A DNA stretch of 64,000 nt, from NCBI RefSeq assembly GCF_001437125.1, contig NZ_JQCA01000038.1:1-64000 (forward strand). The letters run 5' to 3'. Source of the stretch: Levilactobacillus paucivorans. Lineage in GTDB: Bacteria > Bacillota > Bacilli > Lactobacillales > Lactobacillaceae. Below, piece after piece: positions 8,045 through 16,565 of this stretch; the first letter of the stretch is position 1, and each line of letters starts with the position of its first letter. Made by a program: the position numbers and the translations under genes. The notes under the pieces are model-generated. The model had not been told where the DNA came from and ran no database searches. It saw only the letters and a program-made list of their open reading frames with translations.

Positions 8045-9442
8045 TTAGTCTTCCGATTCATCGACAGCCATATTCTGCCGGCGATCGTGAACGCGTTTAC
8101 CCCAGCTCAAGGCAACTAGCCAGAGAATCGAACCGACCAGGGCAATCAAGGTGTCTGCCCGGAACAGCAGAACAACTCCGACCATGGCCAAGAAGGCCAG
8201 AATCAAGTAATCACTGAGTGGGAAGAATGGCATCGCAAATCCATGCCCCGCCTGCTTGGTTGCCCTCAGTTGTTTCTTGTACTTCAAATGGGCCAACACA
8301 ATCAGCCCCCAGATAAACAGGAAACACGTCGTCGCCACACTAGCGATAAAGGAAAAAACGTGGCCTGGCATGATGAGATTGAGAAAAACGGAAATGGCAA
8401 TCACCAGTGTCGAGAAACGTAAGGCGTGAACTGGGACCTGTTGCTTGGACAGGGTTCCCATTTGGCGGGCAAATCGCCCCTTACCCTGGTAAGTTAACGA
8501 GAAGAGCATCCGGCCCGTCGTGAATAAGGAACTGTTGCAAGCCGAGGCTGCGGCAGTTAAAACCACAAAGTTAATCACCGCCGCTGCCGACTTGATCCCG
8601 ACGTTCTTAAAGACCTGAACGAAGGGACTGCTGGTTGGCGAAACTGCCTGCCAGGGATAGATACACATAATAGCCAGCAATGACCCGAGATAGAAAAGAA
8701 TAATCCGCATCGGAATCTCATTGATTGCCTTAGGAATCACTTTTCGTGGGTTGGCCGTTTCGGATGCGGTCATCCCCACCATTTCGATCCCCACGAAACT
8801 AAAAAGAACCATCTGGAACGATAGGAAGAATCCCTTGGCGCCATGGGCAAAGACCCCACCGTGCGTGAGATTCATGACGCTCGCATGGCCGGCAGGTGTC
8901 GGAAAGTGAACGGCAACCATATAGACCCCAGCTAAGATTAACGCGATGATCGCCACAATTTTAACAATGGCAAACCAGAACTCGGTCTCGCCAAAAGCAC
9001 TGACCGTGACGGAGTTGAGGGCTAAGAGAATCCCCAACATTACAATCCCAGTCACCCATTGGGGCAATTGGGGGAACCAAAATTCCATATACTGCCCGGC
9101 AGCGGTCACTTCAGCCATGGCAATCGTGATCCAGCAAACCCAGTAGGTCCAGCCTGCGACGAAACTGAGATTGTCACCTAAGTAGCGTTGAATAAAATCA
9201 ATGTAAGAATGCACGTTGAGATCGGAGAGCAATAACTCCCCCAGCGCACGCATCAGTAGAAAACACATAATTCCCGTAATGAGATAAGCGAGAATGATTG
9301 AGGGCCCGGCCAAATGAATTGATTGACCAGCTCCCAGAAACAGCCCCGTTCCAATTGTGCCCCCCAGCGCAATCATTTGGACGTGCCGGCTCTGCAATCC
9401 GCGAGAGAATTCTTGCTCATTGTTAAGTTGACTGTCTTTCAT
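8045..9442 (-). CDS. APC-family amino-acid permease (AAT type, CycA-like)
   Basis: Protein of 465 residues with about 12 transmembrane helices. The first helix has the AAT-family signature HVQMIALGGTIGTGLFLGAG at about residues 18-37, where main-chain groups bind the substrate amino acid. Similar to D-alanine/D-serine/glycine and other small neutral amino-acid permeases, but specificity cannot be fixed by eye. I start it at the second ATG of an ATGATG pair behind AAAGGGGAGG; a longer frame reaching 9496 overlaps the promoter and is rejected. It is monocistronic, with its own promoter and terminator. It uses proton motive force. Confidence 0.88.
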   Translation of the reverse strand: MKDSQLNNEQEFSRGLQSRHVQMIALGGTIGTGLFLGAGQSIHLAGPSIILAYLITGIMCFLLMRALGELLLSDLNVHSYIDFIQRYLGDNLSFVAGWTYWVCWITIAMAEVTAAGQYMEFWFPQLPQWVTGIVMLGILLALNSVTVSAFGETEFWFAIVKIVAIIALILAGVYMVAVHFPTPAGHASVMNLTHGGVFAHGAKGFFLSFQMVLFSFVGIEMVGMTASETANPRKVIPKAINEIPMRIILFYLGSLLAIMCIYPWQAVSPTSSPFVQVFKNVGIKSAAAVINFVVLTAAASACNSSLFTTGRMLFSLTYQGKGRFARQMGTLSKQQVPVHALRFSTLVIAISVFLNLIMPGHVFSFIASVATTCFLFIWGLIVLAHLKYKKQLRATKQAGHGFAMPFFPLSDYLILAFLAMVGVVLLFRADTLIALVGSILWLVALSWGKRVHDRRQNMAVDESED

Positions 9443-9467
9443 CATATCCTCCCCTTTGTTGAATAAT

Positions 9468-9496
9468 ATTATACACACCCCCAGTGGTAATACCAA
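9468..9496 (-). promoter_or_regulatory. Promoter of the amino-acid permease gene
   Basis: TTGGTA (9491-9496) and TATAAT (9468-9473) are spaced by 17 bases, and the TG preceding the -10 makes it extended. It lies 26 bases before the ATG. Confidence 0.75.
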
Positions 9497-9601
9497 TCTA
9501 TGAGCTGGTAAGGGCAGTGACCGAATTTTCTCTCAGCCCCGGAGCTATGCACTTTTACTCACTTTTAAAATTATAAGGTGAAATTCGTTCAACTATTGAA
9601 C

Positions 9602-9631
9602 AAAAAAGAACACCCCATCTCTGAAGTGCTC
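9602..9631 (-). terminator. Terminator of the comG-ackA unit
   Basis: GAGCACTTC and GGGGTGTTC pair over 9 positions (with G-T pairs) around a 6-base loop, followed by T6. It lies 16 bases after the acetate kinase stop. Confidence 0.75.
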
Positions 9632-9646
9632 TCTAGATTGATTTAA

Positions 9647-10837
9647 TTATTTACGCAGACGTTCGATATCGCGGACAATCATTAACTCTTCATCCGTTGG
9701 AATCAACAACGTCTTAACCGTTGAACCGGCCTTACTCAAGTCACGTTCAACCCCGCGAATGTTATTCTTTTCGGGGTCAACACCGATACCAAAGTAAGCC
9801 AACTTGTCGGCAACTTCTTGACGAATAGTAATATCGTTTTCACCAACACCGGCCGTGTAGACGATAGCATCCACGCCACCTAATTCGGCAATGTAGGCTC
9901 CGACATAACGAACAACTCGGTTGATGAAGATATCCCGGGCTAACTTAGCGCGGTGATTCTTGTCTTGAACCTTTTCCAGGTCACGCATATCCGCAGATAC
10001 ACCAGAAACCCCAAGCAAACCGGACTTCTTGTTCAAGATGTTAATCATGTCATTAGGGTCCTTGATGTTTAACTTTTCCATCAAGAAGGCCACTAAGGAT
10101 GCATCAATATCACCAGAACGGGTAGCCATTTCGATCCCAGCTAATGGCGTGAAGCCCATTGAAGTATCAAATGATTTCCCATTTTTGATAGCAGTGATGG
10201 AAGCCCCGGCACCCAAGTGCAACGTGATTAACTTCAGGTCTTCGAGTGGCTTTCCTAACATTGCGGCAGCTCGGCCGGCAACGTAACGGTGACTCGTCCC
10301 ATGGGCACCGTACTTACGAGCACCAAACTTTTCGTAGTATTCGTAAGGAATGGCGTACATGTAGTTAACTTCAGGCATCGTGGTGTGGAAGGAGGTATCA
10401 AAGACAGCCACACTCAACACGTTTGGTAAAATCTTCTTAAATGCCTTGATTCCCATTGCGGCCGCTGGGTTGTGCAGTGGCGCATATTCGGACAGGTCTT
10501 CAATTTTTTGAAGAACATCGTCGTCAATGACTGCGGAGTCCTTGAATTCTTGACCCCCAGCCACGATACGATGGCCGACCCCAGTGATTTCATTGAAGTC
10601 TTTGATAATCTTCAATTCAGTCAATTGGTCTAACATTAATTGAATGGCTTCCTTGTGATCGTCAACATCTTGATGGGTTTCATACTTCTGCCCATCGCCA
10701 TACTTAACTTCAACTAAGGAGTTACCTAACCCGATTCGTTCAATCGCCCCTTCGGCAATGACTGATTCTTCAGGCATTTGGAACAATTTGAACTTCAATG
10801 TAGAACTTCCGGCATTAATTGCTAATGATTTTCCCAT
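9647..10837 (-). CDS. ackA: Acetate kinase
   Basis: Protein of 396 residues, the normal family length. ASKHA-fold kinase: the N-terminal LAINAGSSTLKFKLF (residues 5-19) is the phosphate-1 motif. GHRIVAGG, FDTSFHTTMP, the HGTSHRYV segment and TLHLGAG are family signatures, and YTAGVGEN near residue 325 is the adenosine/phosphate-2 region. It makes ATP from acetyl phosphate in the cytoplasm, the energy-yielding last step of the phosphoketolase route in heterofermentative lactobacilli. It lies 15 bases after the methyltransferase gene at the end of the comG operon, with RBS AAGGAGAAA. This comG-methyltransferase-ackA order recurs in Lactobacillaceae. Confidence 0.97.
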   Translation of the reverse strand: MGKSLAINAGSSTLKFKLFQMPEESVIAEGAIERIGLGNSLVEVKYGDGQKYETHQDVDDHKEAIQLMLDQLTELKIIKDFNEITGVGHRIVAGGQEFKDSAVIDDDVLQKIEDLSEYAPLHNPAAAMGIKAFKKILPNVLSVAVFDTSFHTTMPEVNYMYAIPYEYYEKFGARKYGAHGTSHRYVAGRAAAMLGKPLEDLKLITLHLGAGASITAIKNGKSFDTSMGFTPLAGIEMATRSGDIDASLVAFLMEKLNIKDPNDMINILNKKSGLLGVSGVSADMRDLEKVQDKNHRAKLARDIFINRVVRYVGAYIAELGGVDAIVYTAGVGENDITIRQEVADKLAYFGIGVDPEKNNIRGVERDLSKAGSTVKTLLIPTDEELMIVRDIERLRK

Positions 10838-10852
10838 GTGATTTTCTCCTTC

Positions 10853-11875
10853 TTATGAGCGGTCCGTCAGCAGATTTTGTTCTTCCCACTGCACGATCTC
10901 CGCCACAAACTTTTGAAATGCGGATTGATTCTTGAATGAAGGGAACTCGCCCAACATGACTTGTTCAACTTGCTTGGCCCCGGCACCTGGCTTCTGTAAG
11001 ATCAGAATGGCCTTTTGGGCGTTAGCATTCATGAACAATTCACTTGGCAAGTTTAAGAGCCCTTGTAAGTAGGCATTTTGTGCGGCCCACTTCAACAGCC
11101 CCTTGGCTTCATCAGTTTGGAATAGCTGGGTTGGCACCAAGAAGACGCCGACACCACCCGGGTTCAACTGGTTGACCGCCTGCTCTAACAGCAGATGATG
11201 AACGAATGAATGTCCCGATTTGGCATGTGTCTCGAAATTAGCGGCGTTGTCATCAATTGGATAGTACCCAATTGGCAAGTCGGCGACGATCAGGTCGCTG
11301 GCTGGAACGAGTAACCGTTCCAAAGCGTCTTGGTGAATGAGTTCCACCGGTAATTGTTGCAAATCACTTGAGGTCTGCGCAATCGCCAGCATGGTGTCGT
11401 CATTGTCGACCCCATAGGCCGAAATGTCCCCGGCAACGACTTCCTTAAGTTGCGACAAGACAGCTGTCAGCAGATTCCCCGTTCCCACGGTTAAGTCTAA
11501 CACTGACAAATGTTTCTTGCCCTTCTCGAGACGCGTTACCAGATAACCCATGATATAGGCAATCGTATCCGGTGTGAGTTGATGATTAGCTTGGATGTCA
11601 TCGACACGAATGGCCTTCAACATCGCTAATTGAACTGCCCGCCGGACCGTTTCCGCCGTCATCTTTTGCCAATCGGCACCTTGATACAGCGTCGTTAATT
11701 TGGCGGCTGTCTGTTCATCGGGTTGGCCATCTTCAACCTGGACCCGACCATTTAATAGATTATCTCCCGTTTCAATGAACGCATCTAAATAGGATGTTTT
11801 TAGCGCTGTCTGAAGAATCGTTGTCGATTCATCCAAAACTTTGAAGAGCGCTTCAGTCTGTTCTTGTGACAGCAC
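10853..11875 (-). CDS. Class I SAM-dependent methyltransferase, YtxK-like (N-6 adenine type)
   Basis: Protein of 340 residues with GTG start at 11875, six bases behind AAGGAGG; the longer frame to 11908 has no such signal. An N-terminal helical domain is followed by a Rossmann methyltransferase fold. Motif I is LDLTVGTGNLLTAVL near residue 125 and the catalytic-type motif is DLIVADLPIGYYP, a DLPxGYYP variant of the (N/D)PPY motif of N-6 adenine methyltransferases. There is no restriction partner nearby. The gene follows comG and precedes ackA, as in related genomes (YtxK). Its substrate is not established, and a DNA or RNA target is possible. Confidence 0.82.
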   Translation of the reverse strand: MLSQEQTEALFKVLDESTTILQTALKTSYLDAFIETGDNLLNGRVQVEDGQPDEQTAAKLTTLYQGADWQKMTAETVRRAVQLAMLKAIRVDDIQANHQLTPDTIAYIMGYLVTRLEKGKKHLSVLDLTVGTGNLLTAVLSQLKEVVAGDISAYGVDNDDTMLAIAQTSSDLQQLPVELIHQDALERLLVPASDLIVADLPIGYYPIDDNAANFETHAKSGHSFVHHLLLEQAVNQLNPGGVGVFLVPTQLFQTDEAKGLLKWAAQNAYLQGLLNLPSELFMNANAQKAILILQKPGAGAKQVEQVMLGEFPSFKNQSAFQKFVAEIVQWEEQNLLTDRS

Positions 11876-11943
11876 GCTTCGCCTCCTTGGAAAATTTGCA
11901 GAATACATTGTTTCTGCTATCTATACTACCGATTTTCCCAAAG

Positions 11944-12186
11944 TTATTCAAGCAATCTTTGCCGTTGCTTCGGCGAACGACCGTGCTTTACATCACGCGG
12001 TCTCCCCTGTTCGAGCCGTCGCGTCGATTGCCGCGTACTGCGAATCAATTCATTGGTGGTCTCCCGTCTCGCCGCTTGGGCAACACTCAGCAAGCCAATG
12101 AAGAGGCTGACCATCGTTAAGAAGAACAGAGCCCAAAGCGTTAAGAACCCCCGTCGCCGCGCAAATCGACCAGTGTTGTTTGCCAA
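11944..12186 (-). CDS. comGG: Competence pseudopilus minor protein ComGG-like
   Basis: Protein of 80 residues with TTG start at 12186, seven bases behind CAGGAGGG. The basic N-terminus with RRRGFLTLWALFFLTMVSLFI gives one hydrophobic helix following a Gly, as in pilin-like proteins, though the LxE of classic pilins is not kept. The C-terminal part is strongly basic (R/K/Q). It is assigned as ComGG by position as seventh gene of the comG operon and by the single N-terminal helix, since sequence similarity is low in this family. It overlaps the end of comGF by 46 bases. It is shorter than Bacillus ComGG (about 124 residues). Confidence 0.6.
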   Translation of the reverse strand: MANNTGRFARRRGFLTLWALFFLTMVSLFIGLLSVAQAARRETTNELIRSTRQSTRRLEQGRPRDVKHGRSPKQRQRLLE

Positions 12187-12575
12187 GGTAATCCCTCCTG
12201 TTTTAGGTGAAGCCGAACAATCCCTGTCATCTTCGTTTCGGCCCAGTCCAGCTCCGTGACCTGTCGCAACAGCGGATAATATCCCTGTCCCTTCTCGTTC
12301 GTTAAGCGTAAAACCCCTTTACGATTGACCCTCAGACTCAGGGTATGATTGCCGGCCTTCTCATCAATTAAATCCAAACTGTGCCGGTGAACCCGCGTGA
12401 CACGGTACCTTCCTGGCTGTTCCAGAATTTGAATAACCTGATACCAGGCCACCGGGTCGCGCCGTAGCGGTCGCATGAAGCCTCGTGCAGTCCCGACAGC
12501 CAAAACAAACATCCCTGAAGCCACGATCAGTGCTAGTACACCTTCCACGAGCGTGAATCCCCGTCGTTTGCTCAT
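12141..12575 (-). CDS. comGF: Competence pseudopilus protein ComGF
   Basis: Protein of 144 residues starting MSKRRGFTLVEGVLALIV: a type IV pilin-like prepilin signal with cleavage expected after Gly6, followed by a hydrophobic helix. The body has mixed beta structure, as in ComGF. In the cell it would be processed by the prepilin peptidase ComC and added to the competence pseudopilus that brings DNA through the wall. It overlaps comGE by 4 bases and comGG by 46, showing tight translational coupling. Confidence 0.8.
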   Translation of the reverse strand: MSKRRGFTLVEGVLALIVASGMFVLAVGTARGFMRPLRRDPVAWYQVIQILEQPGRYRVTRVHRHSLDLIDEKAGNHTLSLRVNRKGVLRLTNEKGQGYYPLLRQVTELDWAETKMTGIVRLHLKQEGLPWQTTLVDLRGDGGS

Positions 12576-12775
12576 GAGCGCTTTAAGCTGGCCACGAGTG
12601 CGCGATCATGGGCCACTCGCGCGAGCCGCAGTTCCCGTTCACGGACGCGTTCGAGTCGTTGGGTCGTCAAGATCATCTGTTGCGCTAGAATGACCGTTAG
12701 CGCCACAATACTCAGGGCCAACAAGGCATCCGGCAAGAGCCAGCCTTCATGGGGCTTCAGTCGTTGCTGCCACAT
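12572..12775 (-). CDS. comGE: Small pilin-like protein, ComGE position
   Basis: Protein of 67 residues. The N-terminus MWQQRLKPHEGWLLPDALLALSI resembles a prepilin signal (Gly followed by a hydrophobic helix), but the Phe-Thr-Leu is replaced by Trp-Leu-Leu and the +5 Glu by Asp. After the helix there is a charged coiled region rich in Arg and Glu. Assigned to ComGE by its place between comGD and comGF. It overlaps comGD by 29 bases and comGF by 4. It is short for the family. Confidence 0.62.
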   Translation of the reverse strand: MWQQRLKPHEGWLLPDALLALSIVALTVILAQQMILTTQRLERVRERELRLARVAHDRALVASLKRS

Positions 12776-13205
12776 AAATTAACGCCCCTCCAATCTGAAA
12801 CGTTTGTTGCCAATAATTGCCACTGGGCCGGCTGTGCCACCACAGTGTTTGGGCAGTACTCACCCCATTACGCCGAATCTCCAAATCGGCTGCCGGTGGT
12901 AACAATCGTAATCCCGGCGGCGCCTTGACAGTACGCAATAGACGGTGCGTCACCCCATCGCGAAAGGTTGTCCGACCAGTGTTGGGATCGACATGAACAT
13001 CCACTATCGTTCGATGAGCCAAGGCCCACTGCCGCCCCGCCGTCCAGGCCTGTTGCCAGACCGGCCAGAAGGCCCGCTCTGAAGTAATTTGACGTTGATG
13101 CCTGGCCTGAAAGCCCACCAAAGTGGTCAGGCTGGCAACAATGGCTAAGACTAATAGTGTCTCATATAAGGTGAAACCTTGGTGCCTATCCCGTTGCCTT
13201 CGCAT
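12747..13205 (-). CDS. comGD: Competence pseudopilus protein ComGD
   Basis: Protein of 152 residues with prepilin motif GFTLYETLLVLAIV at about residues 10-23: Gly before the cleavage site and Glu at +5. The rest is a globular GspH/ComGD-like minor pilin domain. A component of the DNA-uptake pseudopilus, it is processed by ComC and held in the membrane by the N-terminal helix until assembly. It overlaps comGC by 20 bases and comGE by 29. Confidence 0.82.
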   Translation of the reverse strand: MRRQRDRHQGFTLYETLLVLAIVASLTTLVGFQARHQRQITSERAFWPVWQQAWTAGRQWALAHRTIVDVHVDPNTGRTTFRDGVTHRLLRTVKAPPGLRLLPPAADLEIRRNGVSTAQTLWWHSRPSGNYWQQTFQIGGALIYVAATTEAP

Positions 13206-13491
13206 GGTCCGTCACAATCGAAATTCCCTCTCGTTTCGCCTCAGAAACCTGTTGTGGCGTCAAATATCCCGACTTCTCTAATGTCCCATAGTCAACTGTC
13301 GTCGCCGTTTGGTGGTCGTCCAAATAGGCCGTGATCTGTCCCTGTACGACGGTCGTCATCGCCCCACGGTGAATACCTTGGGCCCGGTGCCGTTGTCCAC
13401 TCAGATTGGGTAAAATAATCAGCACCAATAACGAGATAATGAAGAGCACGATGGTCATTTCGACCAATGTAAAACCATGTCGTCTAGCCAT
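13186..13491 (-). CDS. comGC: Major competence pseudopilin ComGC
   Basis: Protein of 101 residues beginning MARRHGFTLVEMTIVLFIIS, a textbook type IV prepilin signal: basic leader, Gly6 cleavage site, Phe7 to be methylated and Glu11 (+5). A short C-terminal domain follows. ComGC is the main subunit of the competence pseudopilus. Length matches the family (about 95-105). It lies within the overlapping comG chain, overlapping comGB by 8 bases and comGD by 20. No frame break is present, so pilus biogenesis is potentially functional. Confidence 0.9.
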   Translation of the reverse strand: MARRHGFTLVEMTIVLFIISLLVLIILPNLSGQRHRAQGIHRGAMTTVVQGQITAYLDDHQTATTVDYGTLEKSGYLTPQQVSEAKREGISIVTDHAKATG

Positions 13492-14539
13492 GTGTCACCC
13501 CTTGTAGGTTGGCATACATGGGCAGTAACAGACTCAGATAGGCTCCCACAATCATTAGAGCCACCACGCCTAGTAACAGAGGTTGGACGATCGCTAAGGC
13601 ACTCTCCCACCGTCGGGTAAGCTCACGATACTGCATCACACCGAAGGCCTGGAGCTCACGCGCTAGCTGCGCCGTCGTACTTCCTTTCTGCAAGAGAATC
13701 ACCAATTGTGGCGCAATGTAGGCCTGTTGCCGAAGCCAAATCGTCGGAACTTGTCCTCTAGTAAGTTGGTGATCCAATGCCGTTGCCAGTTGGGCCAATA
13801 GCGACTCTTCCGGCAATCGCTGTAATACGGTTAGCATCTGTTGAACACTTAAACCACTCTGGACGAGTTGCCCCAAGGTCGCTGCTAAGTAATAGGCATA
13901 GTAAGCTCGAAACAAGCGTCCAAGGACTGGCCAATGGAGATAACTGGTTGCGCGTTGCAGACTCGTTTTCTGTCGCCACCAGGAATACCCAATCACCCCG
14001 CCACCCAGGACTGCCAGGCCACAACCTAACGTTAAATATTTGGTCCAAGGAAAACCGACCGTTTCCGTCGCACCCATCCCCGCCTGAAGCTGGGGCAAGA
14101 CGCCAATCTGAAGGGCTAGGAACAACCCCAACATGCTCACCAACAATCCCGCGGGATACACAAGCAATTGATGGAGTCGTTTCCGCTGAGTCGCCATCAG
14201 CCGCAGCATCTCGGCGGCGTGTTGGAGACCGACACCCAGCTCGCCATAGGTCGTCATTGTCCACAATTGAAAGTAGACGTTGGGCTGTAAATAAGGCTCC
14301 AGTAAGTGCACAAAGGGCTGTCCACTGGCCAGTTGCCGTTCAATCTTGCCGATCGTTGCCGGTAGTGTCGGGTCAACCAGCCGGATGAAAGCCACGGCCT
14401 GCTTCAACGAAAAGCCACTGGCCAACTGGTCAGCCAACACCTGACAGAAGACTGCCTGATTGGCAAGAGACCACCTAACCCTCGCGGAACCTTTGCGCCA
14501 CTTGCGAAGAGATTGCTCCCGTGAGTTTTGCTTTTTCAA
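13484..14539 (-). CDS. comGB: Competence pseudopilus membrane platform protein ComGB
   Basis: Protein of 351 residues of the GspF/PilC/ComGB family, with two cytoplasmic helical domains (F1 about 25-135 and F2 about 205-310) and about three transmembrane segments (near 125-150, 165-185, 320-345). It anchors the ComGA motor and pilins in the membrane. The start is TTG at 14539 behind AAAGGTGG, which puts a 65-base overlap on the end of comGA. I found no ATG or GTG in the overlap that gives a better start, so the overlap seems real. Confidence 0.85.
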   Translation of the reverse strand: MKKQNSREQSLRKWRKGSARVRWSLANQAVFCQVLADQLASGFSLKQAVAFIRLVDPTLPATIGKIERQLASGQPFVHLLEPYLQPNVYFQLWTMTTYGELGVGLQHAAEMLRLMATQRKRLHQLLVYPAGLLVSMLGLFLALQIGVLPQLQAGMGATETVGFPWTKYLTLGCGLAVLGGGVIGYSWWRQKTSLQRATSYLHWPVLGRLFRAYYAYYLAATLGQLVQSGLSVQQMLTVLQRLPEESLLAQLATALDHQLTRGQVPTIWLRQQAYIAPQLVILLQKGSTTAQLARELQAFGVMQYRELTRRWESALAIVQPLLLGVVALMIVGAYLSLLLPMYANLQGVTHG

Positions 14540-15443
14540 GATCTTGACGCCACCTTTCCGTCATTTGATTAGATTGTCTAAAAAGATCCGTCTCCGTGAC
14601 AATATCGAATAACACCGCTGGTTCACGATGTTGCCGTGGAATTAAGCGTTGGTAACAGGCCGCTGTGAGCGCCTGTCGTAAGACGGCCTCGGCCACCCCC
14701 AGTTCTCGTAGCCGTGTCACCGTTCCCTGCGCATTTTTAGCGTGAACCGTACTAAGTACCAGATGGCCGCTCAAGCTGGCTCTAATCGCCGCCTGAGCCG
14801 TCAGAGCATCCCGAATTTCACCGATGATGAAGACATCCGGTCGATGACGCAGGCCAACCTTAATCAGAGCCTCATAAGTCATCCCGGCCGCCGCATTCAC
14901 CTGTAGTTGAATAAACTGAGATTCTCGGATTTCAACAGGATCCTCAATGCTCAGCACCACAGGGTCACCGGCGAGTTGGGTGGCCATGGCATACATCGCG
15001 GTCGTTTTACCTGACCCCGTTGGCCCAGCAAATAGGATTAGGCCTCGCTGCCGACTCAGGGCGCTGAGCTGTTGGGACTGGCCAGCCATCAAGTAGGTTG
15101 CCTGTAACGTATCGTAAGGATAAATAAGCCGCACCACCAACGATTCCTTCCCAGAAAAATCGCCAACCGTGGATAATCGCAGATCGATCGGCATTTCAGT
15201 GGTCTTCCAGGCCAAGGACCCAACCTGTGGACGCCGACGTTCACTCACAACCATGTCGGCATGAAATTTCAGGTACGTCAGTAGTTGTTCCCCCATCGCC
15301 ATCGAAATTTCTCGCCATAAGTGTCGTTTCTGAAAGCCTCGCAGATAGATTTGATAGCCTGCTTCGCGGGGCAGAATGTAGATGTCGCTGGCTCGAATCG
15401 ACTGTGCCGCCTCGATAACTGCCGTCACTAATTCTGAAATCAT
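14475..15443 (-). CDS. comGA: Competence secretion ATPase ComGA
   Basis: Protein of 322 residues of the GspE/PilB ATPase family. Walker A GPTGSGKT is at residues 140-147, the Asp box includes SIEDPVE, Walker B is FIIGEIRD (about 205-212), and the His box is LVLSTVHA. It powers assembly of the DNA-uptake pseudopilus at the cytoplasmic face. As in other Firmicutes ComGA, the long N-terminal domains of GspE are missing and the zinc-binding cysteines are absent. First gene of the comG operon, with RBS GAGGGGAG. A possible competence promoter element lies at 15489-15496. Confidence 0.92.
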   Translation of the reverse strand: MISELVTAVIEAAQSIRASDIYILPREAGYQIYLRGFQKRHLWREISMAMGEQLLTYLKFHADMVVSERRRPQVGSLAWKTTEMPIDLRLSTVGDFSGKESLVVRLIYPYDTLQATYLMAGQSQQLSALSRQRGLILFAGPTGSGKTTAMYAMATQLAGDPVVLSIEDPVEIRESQFIQLQVNAAAGMTYEALIKVGLRHRPDVFIIGEIRDALTAQAAIRASLSGHLVLSTVHAKNAQGTVTRLRELGVAEAVLRQALTAACYQRLIPRQHREPAVLFDIVTETDLFRQSNQMTERWRQDLEKAKLTGAISSQVAQRFREG

Positions 15444-15488
15444 TCGCTACCGCTCCCCTCTTTAAGGCTAATTCCGTTAAATAACCCA

Positions 15489-15496
15489 GATTCGTG
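15489..15496 (-). promoter_or_regulatory. Possible ComX (CIN-box-like) promoter element before comGA
   Basis: CACGAATC on the minus strand agrees at six of eight positions with the TACGAATA element recognised by the competence sigma factor ComX in streptococci. It lies 46 bases before the comGA start, between that gene and the yebC terminator. Only a weak match. Confidence 0.3.
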
Positions 15497-15507
15497 TAAA
15501 AAAAGGC

Positions 15508-15538
15508 AAAAAAAGAGAATTCCAAATTGGAATTCTCT
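15508..15538 (-). terminator. Terminator of yebC, insulating comGA
   Basis: GAGAATTCCAA and TTGGAATTCTC form an 11-bp perfect stem with a one-base centre, so in RNA a shorter stem with a loop. It is followed by seven T on the minus strand. It lies just after yebC and before comGA, so comGA needs its own promoter. Confidence 0.85.
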
Positions 15539-15549
15539 CAAAAGCTTTT

Positions 15550-16287
15550 CTATTCGACCCCTTCAGGTAAAACAGCAGCTTCGTAAACGTCAGAGACGTC
15601 ATCATTATCGTTAAGTTCATCAATGAGGCCTTGGTATTGCGTAACCTTGGCTTCTGGAACTTCAGTCGTCGTTTGTGGGAACATCCGAACTTCTGAAGTA
15701 TCCAGCTTGTAGCCCTTAGCTTGTAATGCATCACGAACTGAAATTTCACTAGCAGCATCCGTGAAAATCTTAAACTCGTCGTCCGTGGTTTGTAAGTCAT
15801 CTGCCCCGGCATCGAGTGCATCCATCAACATCGTATCTTCATCCGTGTCCAGACCATCACGCAGGATTACAATGTAACCCTTCCGGTCAAACATGTATGA
15901 AACGGAACCTGACGCACCAAGTGAGCCACCATGGTGTGTGAAGGCAGAACGTACAGCGGCAGCCGTACGGTTCTTATTATCCGTCAAAGCAGCAACCATG
16001 ATCGCTGTCCCGGCTGGACCGTAGCCTTCGTAGGTAATTTCTTCGAACTTAGCGCCACCAAGACCAGAGGCTTTGTCTAAAGCCCGCTTGATGTTTTCCT
16101 TAGGCATGTTAGCTGCCCGCGCCTTGTCCATTTCCAAACGAAGTTGAGGGTTACCGTCGGGATCAGGACCACCTGCTTTTGCAGCTTGGTACAAATCACG
16201 TGAGATTTTTTGGAAGATTTTTCCACGCTTTGCATCCTGAGCATTTTTCCGGCCCTGGATGTTATGCCATTTAGAATGTCCTGACAT
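15550..16287 (-). CDS. yebC: YebC/PmpR family transcriptional regulator or translation factor
   Basis: Protein of 245 residues, the usual family length. It begins [19 protein letters not shown], the diagnostic YebC start, with the acidic DNA-binding-like face in domain 1 and the conserved YEGYGP and [10 protein letters not shown] segments. The family was described as DNA-binding regulators (PmpR). Later work on bacterial and mitochondrial members also points to a role at the ribosome at proline-rich or difficult sequences. It is monocistronic, with its own promoter and terminator. Confidence 0.93.
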   Translation of the reverse strand: MSGHSKWHNIQGRKNAQDAKRGKIFQKISRDLYQAAKAGGPDPDGNPQLRLEMDKARAANMPKENIKRALDKASGLGGAKFEEITYEGYGPAGTAIMVAALTDNKNRTAAAVRSAFTHHGGSLGASGSVSYMFDRKGYIVILRDGLDTDEDTMLMDALDAGADDLQTTDDEFKIFTDAASEISVRDALQAKGYKLDTSEVRMFPQTTTEVPEAKVTQYQGLIDELNDNDDVSDVYEAAVLPEGVE

Positions 16288-16342
16288 CGTAACTCCTCTT
16301 TTCTAAAATTTTATAGATATCCGTATAAAACAGACACTGTTT

Positions 16343-16371
16343 ATATTAGCACTTACACCCCCACCATTCAA
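16343..16371 (-). promoter_or_regulatory. Promoter of yebC
   Basis: TTGAAT (16366-16371) and TAATAT (16343-16348) are 17 bases apart on the minus strand, 56 bases upstream of the ATG. Confidence 0.6.
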
Positions 16372-16384
16372 TTGCTTAGACTGG

Positions 16385-16424
16385 AAAAAACCACTATTCA
16401 TCAAAAATGTATATTTTTTAGTGG
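16385..16424 (-). terminator. Possible minus-strand terminator between divergent promoters
   Basis: CCACTA and TAGTGG pair around an AT-rich interior, followed by six T on the minus strand. No minus-strand gene ends here, so it may stop antisense transcripts or be an operator-like inverted repeat between the yebC and transporter promoters. Confidence 0.35.
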
Positions 16425-16502
16425 ACTTCCCTATCTAAAAGGGATTATTGCATTGTTTATTTGAATAATTACTGTATAAAAACAAATTTATCAAAATAAA
16501 AC

Positions 16503-16531
16503 TTGTATAAATACACGAACTACTCTATACT
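16503..16531 (+). promoter_or_regulatory. Promoter of the fused amino-acid ABC transporter
   Basis: TTGTAT (16503-16508) and TATACT (16526-16531) are 17 bases apart, 34 bases before the ATG. Confidence 0.7.
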
Positions 16532-16565
16532 CTAAAACATCATCAAAACAGAGGAGCACACACAT

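Noticed and set aside
13777..14388. 203-codon plus-strand frame opposite comGB
   Set aside because: Shadow of comGB; composition is unusual and no ribosome-binding site is present.
15477..15821. 114-codon minus-strand frame overlapping yebC
   Set aside because: Runs through the yebC terminator in another frame; yebC itself is well supported.
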